Shown here piece by piece: positions 26,354 through 34,094 of a stretch of 64,000 nt of DNA (its first letter is position 1; every line of letters begins with the position of its first letter). The translations under genes were made by a program, and so were the position numbers. The notes under the pieces are model-generated. The model saw only the letters and a list, made by a program, of their open reading frames with translations, did not search any database and was not told the DNA's origin. Origin of the DNA: Haloarcula laminariae (GTDB lineage: Archaea; Halobacteriota; Halobacteria; Halobacteriales; Haloarculaceae); the NCBI RefSeq assembly GCF_025457605.1, contig NZ_JAMZFY010000001.1, forward strand, positions 2,170,001 to 2,234,000. The letters run 5' to 3'.

Positions 26354-26950
26354 TCACTCGGCCGGGTCAGCCAGCAGGCTATCGACGTAGGCCTCCCAGC
26401 CGTCCCGGAGGTCCTCGGCCACGTCCATCTCCAGGGCGACGGCGATACCGGTGGACCCGTCGGCCGCCGCGAGCAGGAACGCGGCGGTGGCCCGGGGCTC
26501 GACCTCCCGGAACACGCCCTGCTCGACGCCGGCGGCGACGATGTCGGTCAATGCGTCGAGACACGCGGTTTCGAGCTCCAGCAGCGGCGCCCGGAGCGTC
26601 TCGTTGTACGGCGCGTGCGAGAGCAACTCCATGATAGCGACGGCGATGCCGGCGTACTCGTGTTCGGGCGTCCGGAAGAGGAAGTCACAGGCGTCACGTA
26701 TCGCCGCCTCGGGGTCCTCCGTCTCGACGCGCAGCAGGTCCTCCCGGAGGTGGTCCGCCGCCAGATCGAGGAAGGCCGCGATCATCTCGTCCTTGCTGTC
26801 GAAGTAGTAGTAGAGCCCCGCCTCGCTGTTCTCGTATGCCTCGGCTATCTTCGCCGTCGTCAGGCGCTCGTAACCGTGCTGAGCGAGAGCTTCCTGGACC
26901 GCGAGGGCGACACTCTCGCAGGCGTCGGCGTCCATATCGGGGCTCGTCAT
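26354..26950 (-). CDS. TetR/AcrR-family transcriptional regulator
   Basis: The ATG at 26950 gives 198 residues. The N-terminal HTH is typical of TetR proteins: a first helix VALAVQEALAQHGYERLT, then TAKIAEAYENSEAGLYYYFDSKDEMIAAFL. The C-terminal ligand domain is helical with a TetR_C-like pattern (ATAAFLLAAADGSTGIAVAL). It may control itself or a neighbouring gene; the divergent DUF2071/DCC pair begins 85 bp away and is the natural candidate target. Confidence 0.9.
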   Translation of the reverse strand: MTSPDMDADACESVALAVQEALAQHGYERLTTAKIAEAYENSEAGLYYYFDSKDEMIAAFLDLAADHLREDLLRVETEDPEAAIRDACDFLFRTPEHEYAGIAVAIMELLSHAPYNETLRAPLLELETACLDALTDIVAAGVEQGVFREVEPRATAAFLLAAADGSTGIAVALEMDVAEDLRDGWEAYVDSLLADPAE

Positions 26951-27034
26951 ACGACCGAGTGGGCGCTCAGTCGTTTCAGCGTTTCGCTGTGAGCCGACGG
27001 GAGCGCTTTTTCCGTTCGGCCCCGAACCGGACGT

Positions 27035-27739
27035 ATGGTCCTCCCGCTGGAGATGGGGTGGCGACATCTCCTCTTCGAGAACTGGCCCGTCGACCCGGCT
27101 CTGATGGACGCACATCTACCGGAGCCGCTCAGCCCCGATACGTTCGACGGGGCGGCGTGGCTCTCGGTCGTCCCCTTTACCAACGTCGACGTCCGGCCCG
27201 AGGGGTTCCCGGCCTGGGCCAGCGTCCCGCTCCCCGAGCTCAACGTCCGCACCTACGTCACCCGCGACGGCGAGCCCAGCGTCTACTTCTTCAGCCTGGA
27301 CGCACAGGGCGTAAGCAGCGTCGTCGGCGCCCGAATCTTCCATCACCTGCCGTACTACTACGCCCGCATCTCCCTGGAGTGGGCCGACGGCCGCGTCCGG
27401 TTCAGCAGTCGACGCAAACACCCTGGCGCCCGGCCTGCCCGCTACGAGGCGACCTACTGGCCGACCGGCGAGCCCTTCAGCGCGCCCGAGGACCCGCTCG
27501 GAAAGTTCCTCGTCGAGCGCTACCGCTTCTACACGGAGGCCCCCGACGGCAGCCTCCGGTACACTGACGTGTCCCACGACCCGTGGACGCTGTACCCCGC
27601 AACGGCCGAAGTAGAGACCGACACGCTCTGCTCGGCGGACGGGTTCGACCGACCCGAGGCCGACCCCGTCTACTTCTACAGCCCCGGGCTCGACGTGGTC
27701 ACCGAACCGAGCAGACGCGCCCCGGAGGAGAGGGCGTGA
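27035..27739 (+). CDS. DUF2071 (YqjF-like) family protein
   Basis: A 234-residue protein starting MVLPLEMGWRHLLFENWPVD. The family signature is visible: LPEPLSPDTFDGAAWLSVVPF, LNVRTYV, then VYFFSLDA and YARI. It is distantly related to acetoacetate decarboxylase-like folds. It has its own leaderless-type promoter (GCGCTTTTTCC, about 27 bp before the ATG) and its stop overlaps the start of the DCC-family gene by GTGA, so the two are coupled. The function is unknown. Confidence 0.85.
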   Translation: MVLPLEMGWRHLLFENWPVDPALMDAHLPEPLSPDTFDGAAWLSVVPFTNVDVRPEGFPAWASVPLPELNVRTYVTRDGEPSVYFFSLDAQGVSSVVGARIFHHLPYYYARISLEWADGRVRFSSRRKHPGARPARYEATYWPTGEPFSAPEDPLGKFLVERYRFYTEAPDGSLRYTDVSHDPWTLYPATAEVETDTLCSADGFDRPEADPVYFYSPGLDVVTEPSRRAPEERA

Positions 27740-28158
27740 GCGAGAGCGAGCCGCCGGGCGGGGACGGCCCGGTCCTGCTGTTCGATGGGGTCTGTAACCT
27801 CTGTAACGGCGTCGTCCAGTTCATCATCCCGCGGGACCCGGAGGGGCGGATTCGGTTCGCCCCGCTGCAGTCGGCGGCGGGCAAGGCGTTGCTGGCGGGT
27901 CACGGACTGCCGCCGAGCGACCTCGACAGCGTCGTCCTCGTCGAGGACGGCGAAGTGTACCGGAAGTCGGCGGCGGTCATCCGGCTCGCCGAACTGCTGG
28001 GGTGGCCCTACCGGGCCGCGGCAGCCGCCCGCGTCGTGCCCCAGTCGGTTCGGGACGCGCTGTACGACGTCGTCGCCGCCAACCGCTACGACGTGTTCGG
28101 CCGGAAGGACCGGTGTATGCTCCCCGACGACGACGTCAGCGACCGCTTTCTCGAGTAA
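27736..28158 (+). CDS. DCC-family thiol-disulfide oxidoreductase-like protein (DUF393)
   Basis: The GTG at 27736 gives 140 residues. The family is named for the motif DGVCNLC, present here as FDGVCNLCNGVVQF at about residues 16-29. It is followed by FAPLQS and SAAVIRL, the standard DUF393 order. The paired cysteines suggest a thioredoxin-like redox role. Coupling with the DUF2071 gene upstream is by a 4-bp overlap. Confidence 0.9.
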   Translation: MSESEPPGGDGPVLLFDGVCNLCNGVVQFIIPRDPEGRIRFAPLQSAAGKALLAGHGLPPSDLDSVVLVEDGEVYRKSAAVIRLAELLGWPYRAAAAARVVPQSVRDALYDVVAANRYDVFGRKDRCMLPDDDVSDRFLE

Positions 28159-28326
28159 TCGGACAGTTCCGCCGACTGTCCCGGCCCGCTTCGACGGCGT
28201 CCCATCGACGGACTCACCACCCCTTCGGCGCGTTCCGCTGGGCCGCGGAACGGTCCCCTCCGTCGGCCAGTGCGGTCTAATCGCTCGATGTCCGCTTGCC
28301 GCCGCGTCCGATACCGTCGCCGCCAG

Positions 28327-28620
28327 TCACGTCCCGACCAGGCGGTCCGAGTACAGCGAGTAGGTCATCACCAGAAAGCCGGCTGCGGTGAAGACGCTCT
28401 CGACCGTGGTACTCACGACGAGGGGGACCCCTGCCAGCTGGTTCAGGCTCCCCGCCAGGACCGCCCCGGCAGTCACCAGCCCGATGCCGAGCGAGAGGAC
28501 CCGCATCGCCGTCGAGCGGGTCCGCTTGTAGGCCCTGTGGGTCAGCGTCGTCAACACGACACCACAGGCCAGGGTGAGCGTCTTGGCCACGACGAGCAAG
28601 ACCGTGCTGAGGGAGACCAT
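28327..28620 (-). CDS. Small three-helix membrane protein (DUF7521-like), paralogue 1
   Basis: The ATG at 28620 gives 97 residues (MVSLSTVLLVVAKTLTLACG). It has three membrane segments and the conserved THRAYKRT loop between the first two. It is clearly paralogous to the next upstream gene (28683-28982): same length, same helix order, matching (S/T)...(A/T)Y(K/R)RT loop and YSLY end. An AT-rich stretch about 25 bp before its ATG suggests its own promoter. The family (DUF7521, from memory) usually accompanies a winged-helix regulator, as here. Confidence 0.7.
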   Translation of the reverse strand: MVSLSTVLLVVAKTLTLACGVVLTTLTHRAYKRTRSTAMRVLSLGIGLVTAGAVLAGSLNQLAGVPLVVSTTVESVFTAAGFLVMTYSLYSDRLVGT

Positions 28621-28682
28621 ATCGTCCGATACCGGCTCGCTAAAATAAATACGATTAACAATGTTGTCAGAAACTGGGAACG

Positions 28683-28982
28683 CTACCGCACGTACAGCGA
28701 GTAGAGGATGACGCCGAGGCCGACCGCGGTCAGCGTACTGGAGATGAAGACGCTGGTGTACAGCAGGTTCTCGCCGAAGTACCGCCCGACGATGATGTCG
28801 AGGACGCCGCCGAGAATCGCGCCGACGGTGATGATGCCGAAACCGAGCGTGAGCCACCTGTGCTGGGGGGCGCCAGTCCGCCGGTAGGTCTTGTACGAGA
28901 AGTAGGTGATGAGCCCCCCCATGATGAGGGTGAGTGTCTCCGCGACCACGATGCCGACCTGAGAGCTTGGGATGTGTACCAT
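28683..28982 (-). CDS. Small three-helix membrane protein (DUF7521-like), paralogue 2
   Basis: A 99-residue protein (MVHIPSSQVGIVVAETLTLI) with three hydrophobic segments and the loop FSYKTYRRTGAPQHRWLTLG. It follows the regulator gene at 28985 with only 2 bp between, so the two form an operon. Its sister gene lies just downstream. The function is unknown; the pairing with a DNA-binding regulator resembles one-component sensing sets in haloarchaea. Confidence 0.75.
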   Translation of the reverse strand: MVHIPSSQVGIVVAETLTLIMGGLITYFSYKTYRRTGAPQHRWLTLGFGIITVGAILGGVLDIIVGRYFGENLLYTSVFISSTLTAVGLGVILYSLYVR

Positions 28983-28984
28983 GG

Positions 28985-29362
28985 TTATGTCTCCTTTCGA
29001 ACTTCCGACCAGAGGTTCTCCAGGCGCTGGTCCGGCGACCGGGCCCGGTGTGATATCTCGACCTCGAACTCGCGGACCTCGTCCAGCGAGATGACCACCT
29101 CCTCGAAGTCGATCGCGTAGCGGCTGGCGTGTTGCCCGTCCGACCGGACCTCGACGCCCTCGTACAGCAGCGAGGAGTCGGTGAGCAGTTCGAGCTTCCG
29201 GTAGGTCGTCGAAAGCGGGACCCCGCTTTCCTCCGATATCTCGCTCGCGGTCATCGGCTCTGCAAGTACGCTGACGATAGCACGACAGTCCTCGTCGTCC
29301 AGCGCATCGAGGACCGTCGTTAGTTCCGGCGCCTCCTCGTCAGCTACGGGGTCCCGGACCAT
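28985..29362 (-). CDS. Winged helix-turn-helix transcriptional regulator
   Basis: The ATG at 29362 gives 125 residues. The wHTH is in LTTVLDALDDEDCRAIVSVL and MTASEISEESGVPLSTTYRKLELL, an ArsR/HTH_20-like pattern. The C-terminal part (ISLDEVREFEVEISHRARSPDQRL) is short and charged. It heads an operon with the DUF7521-like membrane proteins, which it may control or sense for. In-frame codons further upstream lack domain content. Confidence 0.83.
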   Translation of the reverse strand: MVRDPVADEEAPELTTVLDALDDEDCRAIVSVLAEPMTASEISEESGVPLSTTYRKLELLTDSSLLYEGVEVRSDGQHASRYAIDFEEVVISLDEVREFEVEISHRARSPDQRLENLWSEVRKET

Positions 29363-29683
29363 CCTTGAAATTCGTTCTTGTCCGGATGCCTTTAGTCTCA
29401 CCGTCTCCGGCCGGGCTACGACGGCAGTGGTCGAGATATGCTGATGAGTCTTTGGACGGGTGCAGGTTATAAACGCCCCGGCGATTCCCGCCAACCGAGA
29501 ACGCTTCTGTCGGCGCGAGAACATTCGGCGGGGGGTTTGGCCCCCCGTCGCGAACGCCCACGTATGACCGACCACATCGAACCCCGCGGGCCGTCGGCGG
29601 GTCGGGTCGGGACGTCCTCCGACGGTTCCCAGTCCGTGAGAACGCACTGGCAGCGTTTTTTCCGGACAGTGCCTGACACCAGT
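29363..29683. other. Gene-free divergent region with TATA box and strong hairpin
   Basis: This 321-bp gap separates the regulator gene from the radical SAM partner gene. On the plus strand a good TATA box, GGTTATAAACG (29466-29476), is followed by a very stable hairpin GGGGGG-TTTGG-CCCCCC near 29534-29550. A T-rich box GCGTTTTTTCC lies at 29652-29662. That last box is at the right distance to be the promoter of the gene at 29684. The segment 29497-29650 could be a small RNA or a long alternative leader. I see no protein-coding gene in it. Confidence 0.4.
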
Positions 29684-30004
29684 ATGGACGATAAGACAGT
29701 CGACGCGCCGAGGGGGGCCACCAGTCGCGAGTGGGAAGTGTTCTGTCGCGAGAACGAGTCCGAGCCGCTCACGCACGCCGGCAGCGTGAGCGCGCCGACG
29801 GCCGCGGTCGCCCGGGAACAGGCCGCGACGCTGTTTGGCCACGCCGCCGCGGCGCTGTGGCTCTGTCCGGCCGACGAGACAGTGCGGGTACAGGAGGGCG
29901 ACCTCGGCGTCGGCGCGGCGGCCGGGGAGAGCGACGACGGGGCGACGCCCACGATGGAGGAGGGGCAGATGGACGCCGAGACGCTCCGGGGGGAGGCCGA
30001 ATGA
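29684..30004 (+). CDS. rSAM-partnered protein, Htur_1727-like
   Basis: The ATG at 29684 gives 106 residues. The first 70 residues (MDDKTVDAPRGATSREWEVFCREN, then HAGSVSAP...AREQAATLFGHAA) form a compact fold and the last 35 are acidic and low-complexity. It matches the haloarchaeal family named for Htur_1727, always found next to a radical SAM enzyme and listed as a candidate RiPP precursor. Its stop overlaps the radical SAM start by ATGA. Whether it is a modified peptide or a partner subunit is unresolved; the folded N-terminus with one Cys looks more like a protein partner. Confidence 0.8.
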   Translation: MDDKTVDAPRGATSREWEVFCRENESEPLTHAGSVSAPTAAVAREQAATLFGHAAAALWLCPADETVRVQEGDLGVGAAAGESDDGATPTMEEGQMDAETLRGEAE

Positions 30005-31212
30005 TATCGGTCTCGAAGCTGCTGACCGACCTCGACGCGGAGGGCGACGGGCTGCGGTACGACGCCGCCGAGGAGTCGACGAAACGCCAGATTCGGGACC
30101 GGAAACAGCGGCGCCCGGTCGTCGTCTGGAACGTCACCAAGCAGTGTAACCTCTACTGTGACCACTGCTACGCCGCCGCCGACACCGAAATCGCCGACGG
30201 GGAACTCTCGACGGCCGAGGGGAAGGCGCTGCTCGACGACCTCGCCGACTACGGCGCCCCGGTGGTGCTGTTCTCCGGCGGCGAACCGCTCGTCCGCCAG
30301 GACCTCGAAGAGCTGATCGTCTATGCGAACGAAGTGGGCGTCCGACCGGTGCTGTCGACCAACGGGACGCTCATCACCGAGGAACGCGCCGAGTCGCTCA
30401 AGGACGCCGGACTGAAATACGCCGGCGTCTCGGTCGACGGCCTCCCGGAGCGAAACGACGACTTCCGCGGCGTCGACGGCGCGTTCGACGGCGCCGTCCA
30501 GGGCATCGAGAACTGCCTCGACGCCGGCCTGAAGACCGGGCTGCGCTACACCATCACGGAACGCAACGCCGCCGACCTCGAAGGCGTCGTGGACATGCTG
30601 ACGGACGTCGGCGTCGACCGCTTCTGCTTCTATCACCTGGACTACGGCGGGCGCGGGACCGAAATCGTCGACGCGGACCTCACGCCGGCCGACCGCCGCG
30701 AGGCCGTCGAGCGCGTCTGCGACATGACTCGGGACTACCACGACCGGGGCGAGGAGATAGAGACGCTACTCGTGGGTAACTACGCCGACGCGGCCTACCT
30801 GGTCGAGTACGCCCAGGAGCACATGGGCGAGACGCAGGCCCGGCAGGTCTACGAGTATCTGCGGGTCAACGGCGGCGACCCGACCGGCGAGCGCGTCGCC
30901 GATATCGACTACCAGGGGAACGTCCACCTCACGCAGTTCTGGCAGGGATACTCGCTGGGGAACGTCCGCGACCGCTCCTTCGGTGCCATCTGGGAGGACG
31001 AGTCGAACCCGCTGCTCCGGGCACTGCGCAATCGGGAGGCCCACCTCTCGGGCCGCTGTGCGGACTGCCGCTACGCCGAGGTGTGTCGCGGCGCCTCCAG
31101 ACTCCGCGCGCTGACCGTCGAGAACGACCCCTTCGCGCCCGACCCGCAGTGCTATCTCACCGACGAGGAAGTCAGCGGAGCGAGCCGGTTCGGGTGGGCC
31201 GAATCCGACTGA
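30001..31212 (+). CDS. Radical SAM enzyme with AhbD/NirJ-like auxiliary cluster domain
   Basis: A 403-residue enzyme. Cys49, Cys53 and Cys56 (CNLYCDHC) bind the SAM 4Fe-4S cluster; FSGGEP is the SAM-binding GGE motif. The C-terminal domain has Cys353, Cys356, Cys362 and Cys384 (CX2CX5C, then DPQC), enough for one auxiliary cluster. The first half of a full SPASM domain lacks its Cys (YQGNVHLTQFW). The pattern GNVHxxQFW...LGNVR...CYLTDEE closely resembles AhbD/NirJ enzymes that act on heme intermediates. It is coupled to the Htur_1727-like gene. The substrate, porphyrin or peptide, remains open. Confidence 0.88.
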   Translation: MISVSKLLTDLDAEGDGLRYDAAEESTKRQIRDRKQRRPVVVWNVTKQCNLYCDHCYAAADTEIADGELSTAEGKALLDDLADYGAPVVLFSGGEPLVRQDLEELIVYANEVGVRPVLSTNGTLITEERAESLKDAGLKYAGVSVDGLPERNDDFRGVDGAFDGAVQGIENCLDAGLKTGLRYTITERNAADLEGVVDMLTDVGVDRFCFYHLDYGGRGTEIVDADLTPADRREAVERVCDMTRDYHDRGEEIETLLVGNYADAAYLVEYAQEHMGETQARQVYEYLRVNGGDPTGERVADIDYQGNVHLTQFWQGYSLGNVRDRSFGAIWEDESNPLLRALRNREAHLSGRCADCRYAEVCRGASRLRALTVENDPFAPDPQCYLTDEEVSGASRFGWAESD

Positions 31213-31258
31213 AGCGCGGACCGGGGCGCTTTTGCCCCAGCCATTGCTATCGACGGGC

Positions 31259-31945
31259 GTGCTGACGGTCGAGCTTCACACACACTCGTCGCTGTCCCAC
31301 GACGGCCGAGACCCCGTCGAGTTGCTCCTCGAGCAGGCCCGCGCAGTGGGACTTGACGCCCTGGCCGTCACTGACCACGACGAGATCGAAGCCAGCCTTC
31401 GAGCCGCCGAACTGGCCCCCGACTACGGGCTGGTCGGCATCACCGGGATGGAGGTCACCTGCGAGGCGGGCCACGTTCTGGCGCTCGGCATCACCGAGGC
31501 CATTCCGCCGGGGCTGTCGTTCGCGGAGACGCTCGACCGCATCCGCGAGCAGGGCGGCCTCGCCGTGGTCCCACACCCGTTCCAGGAGTCGCGCCACGGC
31601 GTCCTCGACAAGATATCGAAGGCGGAACTCGCGACCGCCGACGCCATCGAGGTGTACAACTCCCGTCTGCTCACCGGCCACTCGAACCGACAGGCCGAGC
31701 GGTTCGCCAGGCGCCGCGGCCTCCCGATGACCGCCGGCAGCGACGCTCACATCGCGGAGATGGTCGGCCAGGCGGTGACGACGGTCGACGCCGACGAGGC
31801 GTCGGTGGCCGCGATTCTGGACGCTATCCGCGAGGGGCGCACGACCGTCGAGGGCGAGCGAACGCCGTGGCGCATCAGCTTCCGACAGGCCGCCGGCGGC
31901 GTCAAACGCCGAATCACGAGCCGTCTGAACGGCTTGCTGGAGTGA
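31259..31945 (+). CDS. PHP-domain metal-dependent phosphoesterase
   Basis: A GTG at 31259 gives 228 residues starting VLTVELHTHSSLSHDG, the first metal motif of PHP proteins. Further ligands are TDHDEIE, the HPF motif and AGSDAHI. These bind two or three metals and hydrolyse phosphoesters, as in histidinol phosphatase or RNase AM-like enzymes. The promoter hairpin GGGGC-GCTTTT-GCCCC (31223-31238) lies about 27 bp upstream. The next gene begins 3 bp after its stop, so they are one operon. Confidence 0.9.
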   Translation: MLTVELHTHSSLSHDGRDPVELLLEQARAVGLDALAVTDHDEIEASLRAAELAPDYGLVGITGMEVTCEAGHVLALGITEAIPPGLSFAETLDRIREQGGLAVVPHPFQESRHGVLDKISKAELATADAIEVYNSRLLTGHSNRQAERFARRRGLPMTAGSDAHIAEMVGQAVTTVDADEASVAAILDAIREGRTTVEGERTPWRISFRQAAGGVKRRITSRLNGLLE

Positions 31946-31948
31946 GCG

Positions 31949-33031
31949 ATGCGGGGGACAACCGACAGTGTCGTCCGCGACGCGCTGACGAGTGGTGAAC
32001 CGTTACCCGGAACGGCCGGCTTCGCCGGCGAACTCGACGGGGCGCTCGTCAGGGACGTGCTGGGCCGGGAACCCCTGTTCGTCGATGCGGGCGAGTCCGA
32101 GGGCACGGTACCGGACTGGAGTGACGACCCCACCGACCTGACGGAGCCACAGCTGTTCCCGGCCGGGCACGTCCTGGGTACCGGCGAGCTCCGAGCGGTC
32201 TGGACGCTCCCCGACCCCGAACCGTTCGAGGACCGGGAGACCGCCGTCGAGCGCGTCCGGGACGCCGTCGAGACGAGCGTCGACGCCGTCGACACCGACG
32301 GCCTGGCCATCGCTTTCTCCGGCGGCGTCGACTCGGCGCTGCTGGCCGCACGGCTCGACGCGCCGCTGTACGTCGCCGGGTTCCCGGAGAGCCACGACGT
32401 CGGGGCGGCCCGTTCGGCGGCCGAGCGACTCGACCGGGAGCTGCACGTGGTCGAACTGACTCACGACGCCATCGAGCGGGCCGTCCCCGAAATCGCCGCC
32501 GCGACCGGCCGCACCGACGCGATGTCGGTCCAGATAGCGCTCCCCCTGTATCTCACGGCGGAGCGCGTCGCCGCCGACGGGTTCGACCGCCTCGCGCTGG
32601 GCCAGGGCGCCGACGAGCTGTTCGGGGGGTACGCCAAGGTCGAGAAGGCGCCCGACGACCCCCGCGTCGAGGCCGACACCGTCCGTGGCGCCCAGCGAGA
32701 GGTCGTCCGGACGCTCCCGGAACAGCTCCCGCGGGACGTGCTGGCGCTGCGGGCGGCGGGCGTCGAGCCGGTGACACCGATACTGCACGACCGCGTCGTG
32801 TCGGCGGCGCTCAGGCTGGACGACGAGATGCTCGTCGACGGCGAGACGCGCAAGTGGGCGCTCCGGCAGGCCGCGTTGCACTCGCTCCCCGAGTCCATCG
32901 CGATGCGGGACAAGAAAGCCGCCCAGTACGGCTCGCTTGCCGCTCGCGAACTCGACCGGCTGGCCCGCCAGGCCGGCTACAAACGGCGGATGGACGACCA
33001 CGTCACCCAGTACATCGAGTCGCTCCTGTAA
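31949..33031 (+). CDS. Asparagine-synthase-like ATP pyrophosphatase protein without a glutaminase Cys
   Basis: A 360-residue protein. The PP-loop SGGVDSALLAARL at about residue 124 and the downstream LGQGADELFGGYAKVEK motif are those of asparagine synthetase B. The N-terminal 110 residues are short and do not begin Met-Cys, so the amidotransferase nucleophile is absent; ammonia or another nucleophile would be used. AsnB-like enzymes also form lactams and amides in peptide and antibiotic maturation. It is co-transcribed with the PHP gene. The true product is unknown. Confidence 0.85.
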   Translation: MRGTTDSVVRDALTSGEPLPGTAGFAGELDGALVRDVLGREPLFVDAGESEGTVPDWSDDPTDLTEPQLFPAGHVLGTGELRAVWTLPDPEPFEDRETAVERVRDAVETSVDAVDTDGLAIAFSGGVDSALLAARLDAPLYVAGFPESHDVGAARSAAERLDRELHVVELTHDAIERAVPEIAAATGRTDAMSVQIALPLYLTAERVAADGFDRLALGQGADELFGGYAKVEKAPDDPRVEADTVRGAQREVVRTLPEQLPRDVLALRAAGVEPVTPILHDRVVSAALRLDDEMLVDGETRKWALRQAALHSLPESIAMRDKKAAQYGSLAARELDRLARQAGYKRRMDDHVTQYIESLL

Positions 33032-33200
33032 CGAACGGACGGTCGCTGGGGTTCACGGACCGGTCGACCGCCAGCGTCGCTTGGCCGGTCCGTGGCAACT
33101 GTCAGAGCATGGGCTGGCCTGTCCGCGCGTTCGTACTTGAACCTCCGTCGCCACTGCAGCCACTGGCGTCCGCTGTCGGCGGTCGACTGTTAGCCACGAG

Positions 33201-33226
33201 TAATTAAATATAATTAGTTTTTAGTT
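33201..33226. other. AT-rich island in a GC-rich intergenic gap
   Basis: Between the asparagine-synthase-like gene and the DUF2061 gene, 26 bases are almost only A/T and include two TAATTA palindromes (33201-33206 and 33211-33216). The position is about 100 bp before the next start codon, too far for a simple leaderless promoter. It may end the upstream operon or bind a regulator. Confidence 0.35.
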
Positions 33227-33325
33227 TGACGGCTGAGAACAGTCGCCTGAATGACAGTCAGTCCGTACGCTTCGATAGTCCTGTTCGGCCACGTATGCCG
33301 GGATAGCTACCGGAGGTGACCCTCT

Positions 33326-33532
33326 GTGGCCACGCATCGGCGGTCCATGGTCAAGGCGATAAGCTACCGGCTGTTCGCCACGTCGGTTGTCTTCGCCATC
33401 GCCTTCTTCTACACCGGACAGATAGGGTCGTCAGTGAAAATCGGCTTCACCGCGGCCGTCGCCAAGACGCTGCTGTACTACCTCTGGGAGCGGGTGTGGA
33501 CGGCCATCGACTGGGGAACCGAGCCGGCGTAG
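33326..33532 (+). CDS. DUF2061 small membrane protein
   Basis: The GTG at 33326 is supported by a GGAGGTG Shine-Dalgarno 7 bp upstream. The 68 residues start MATHRRSMVKAISYRLFATS, the DUF2061 signature, with two membrane helices and the KTLLYYLWERVW end typical of the family. An internal ATG seven codons later would remove conserved residues. The function is unknown. Confidence 0.87.
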   Translation: MATHRRSMVKAISYRLFATSVVFAIAFFYTGQIGSSVKIGFTAAVAKTLLYYLWERVWTAIDWGTEPA

Positions 33533-34003
33533 CTACTCGACCGTCTCGATCGCTCGTCGGCCGATTTCCACCACGTCCGCCGGGATTTCGTCGCTGTGGG
33601 CGTCCAGTTCCTCGGCGGTGAACCACGTCCAGTCGTCGGCGGGCTGTTCGCCGGGACCGGGCTGGATGTCACGGCCCGGAGCGTCGCCGTAGAAGATGAA
33701 GTCGATGTGCTGGTGGCCTACCTCGCCGTTCTCGCCGACGTTGATGTCCTCTACCAGGAAGTGCTGTGGCTGGGGAATCGACCGAACGGTCTCGCTCGCG
33801 ATGGCCTCCCGCGGGGCGACGAGGTCGACGGCGAGGCCCAGTTCCTCCTCGGTCTCCCGGAGCGCGGCCTCGTGAGGGAGTTCGTCCCGGTCGAGGTGGC
33901 CGCCGGCGGGGAGCCACATCCCCAGTTTGTCGTGTTCGTGTAGCGCGACGGCCCCGTCGTGGACGGCGTAGACGGTCGCGACGAAGTGGCGAGTCGTCTC
34001 CAT
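33533..34003 (-). CDS. NUDIX hydrolase
   Basis: A 156-residue protein with a Nudix box at about residues 34-56: GGHLDRDELPHEAALRETEE followed by ELG. This fits GX5EX7REUXEEXGU apart from a Thr at the U position. It would hydrolyse a nucleoside diphosphate linked to another group; the substrate cannot be told. Its stop abuts that of the convergent DUF2061 gene with no spacer. Confidence 0.92.
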   Translation of the reverse strand: METTRHFVATVYAVHDGAVALHEHDKLGMWLPAGGHLDRDELPHEAALRETEEELGLAVDLVAPREAIASETVRSIPQPQHFLVEDINVGENGEVGHQHIDFIFYGDAPGRDIQPGPGEQPADDWTWFTAEELDAHSDEIPADVVEIGRRAIETVE

Positions 34004-34094
34004 GGCCCGGTCGACGCGCCCCGTGAAAAATTACGTTTCGAAGTTTCGGGCTCGGAGCCGCCGTTTCTCCGACAGCGAAAAAGACGGACAGAAG

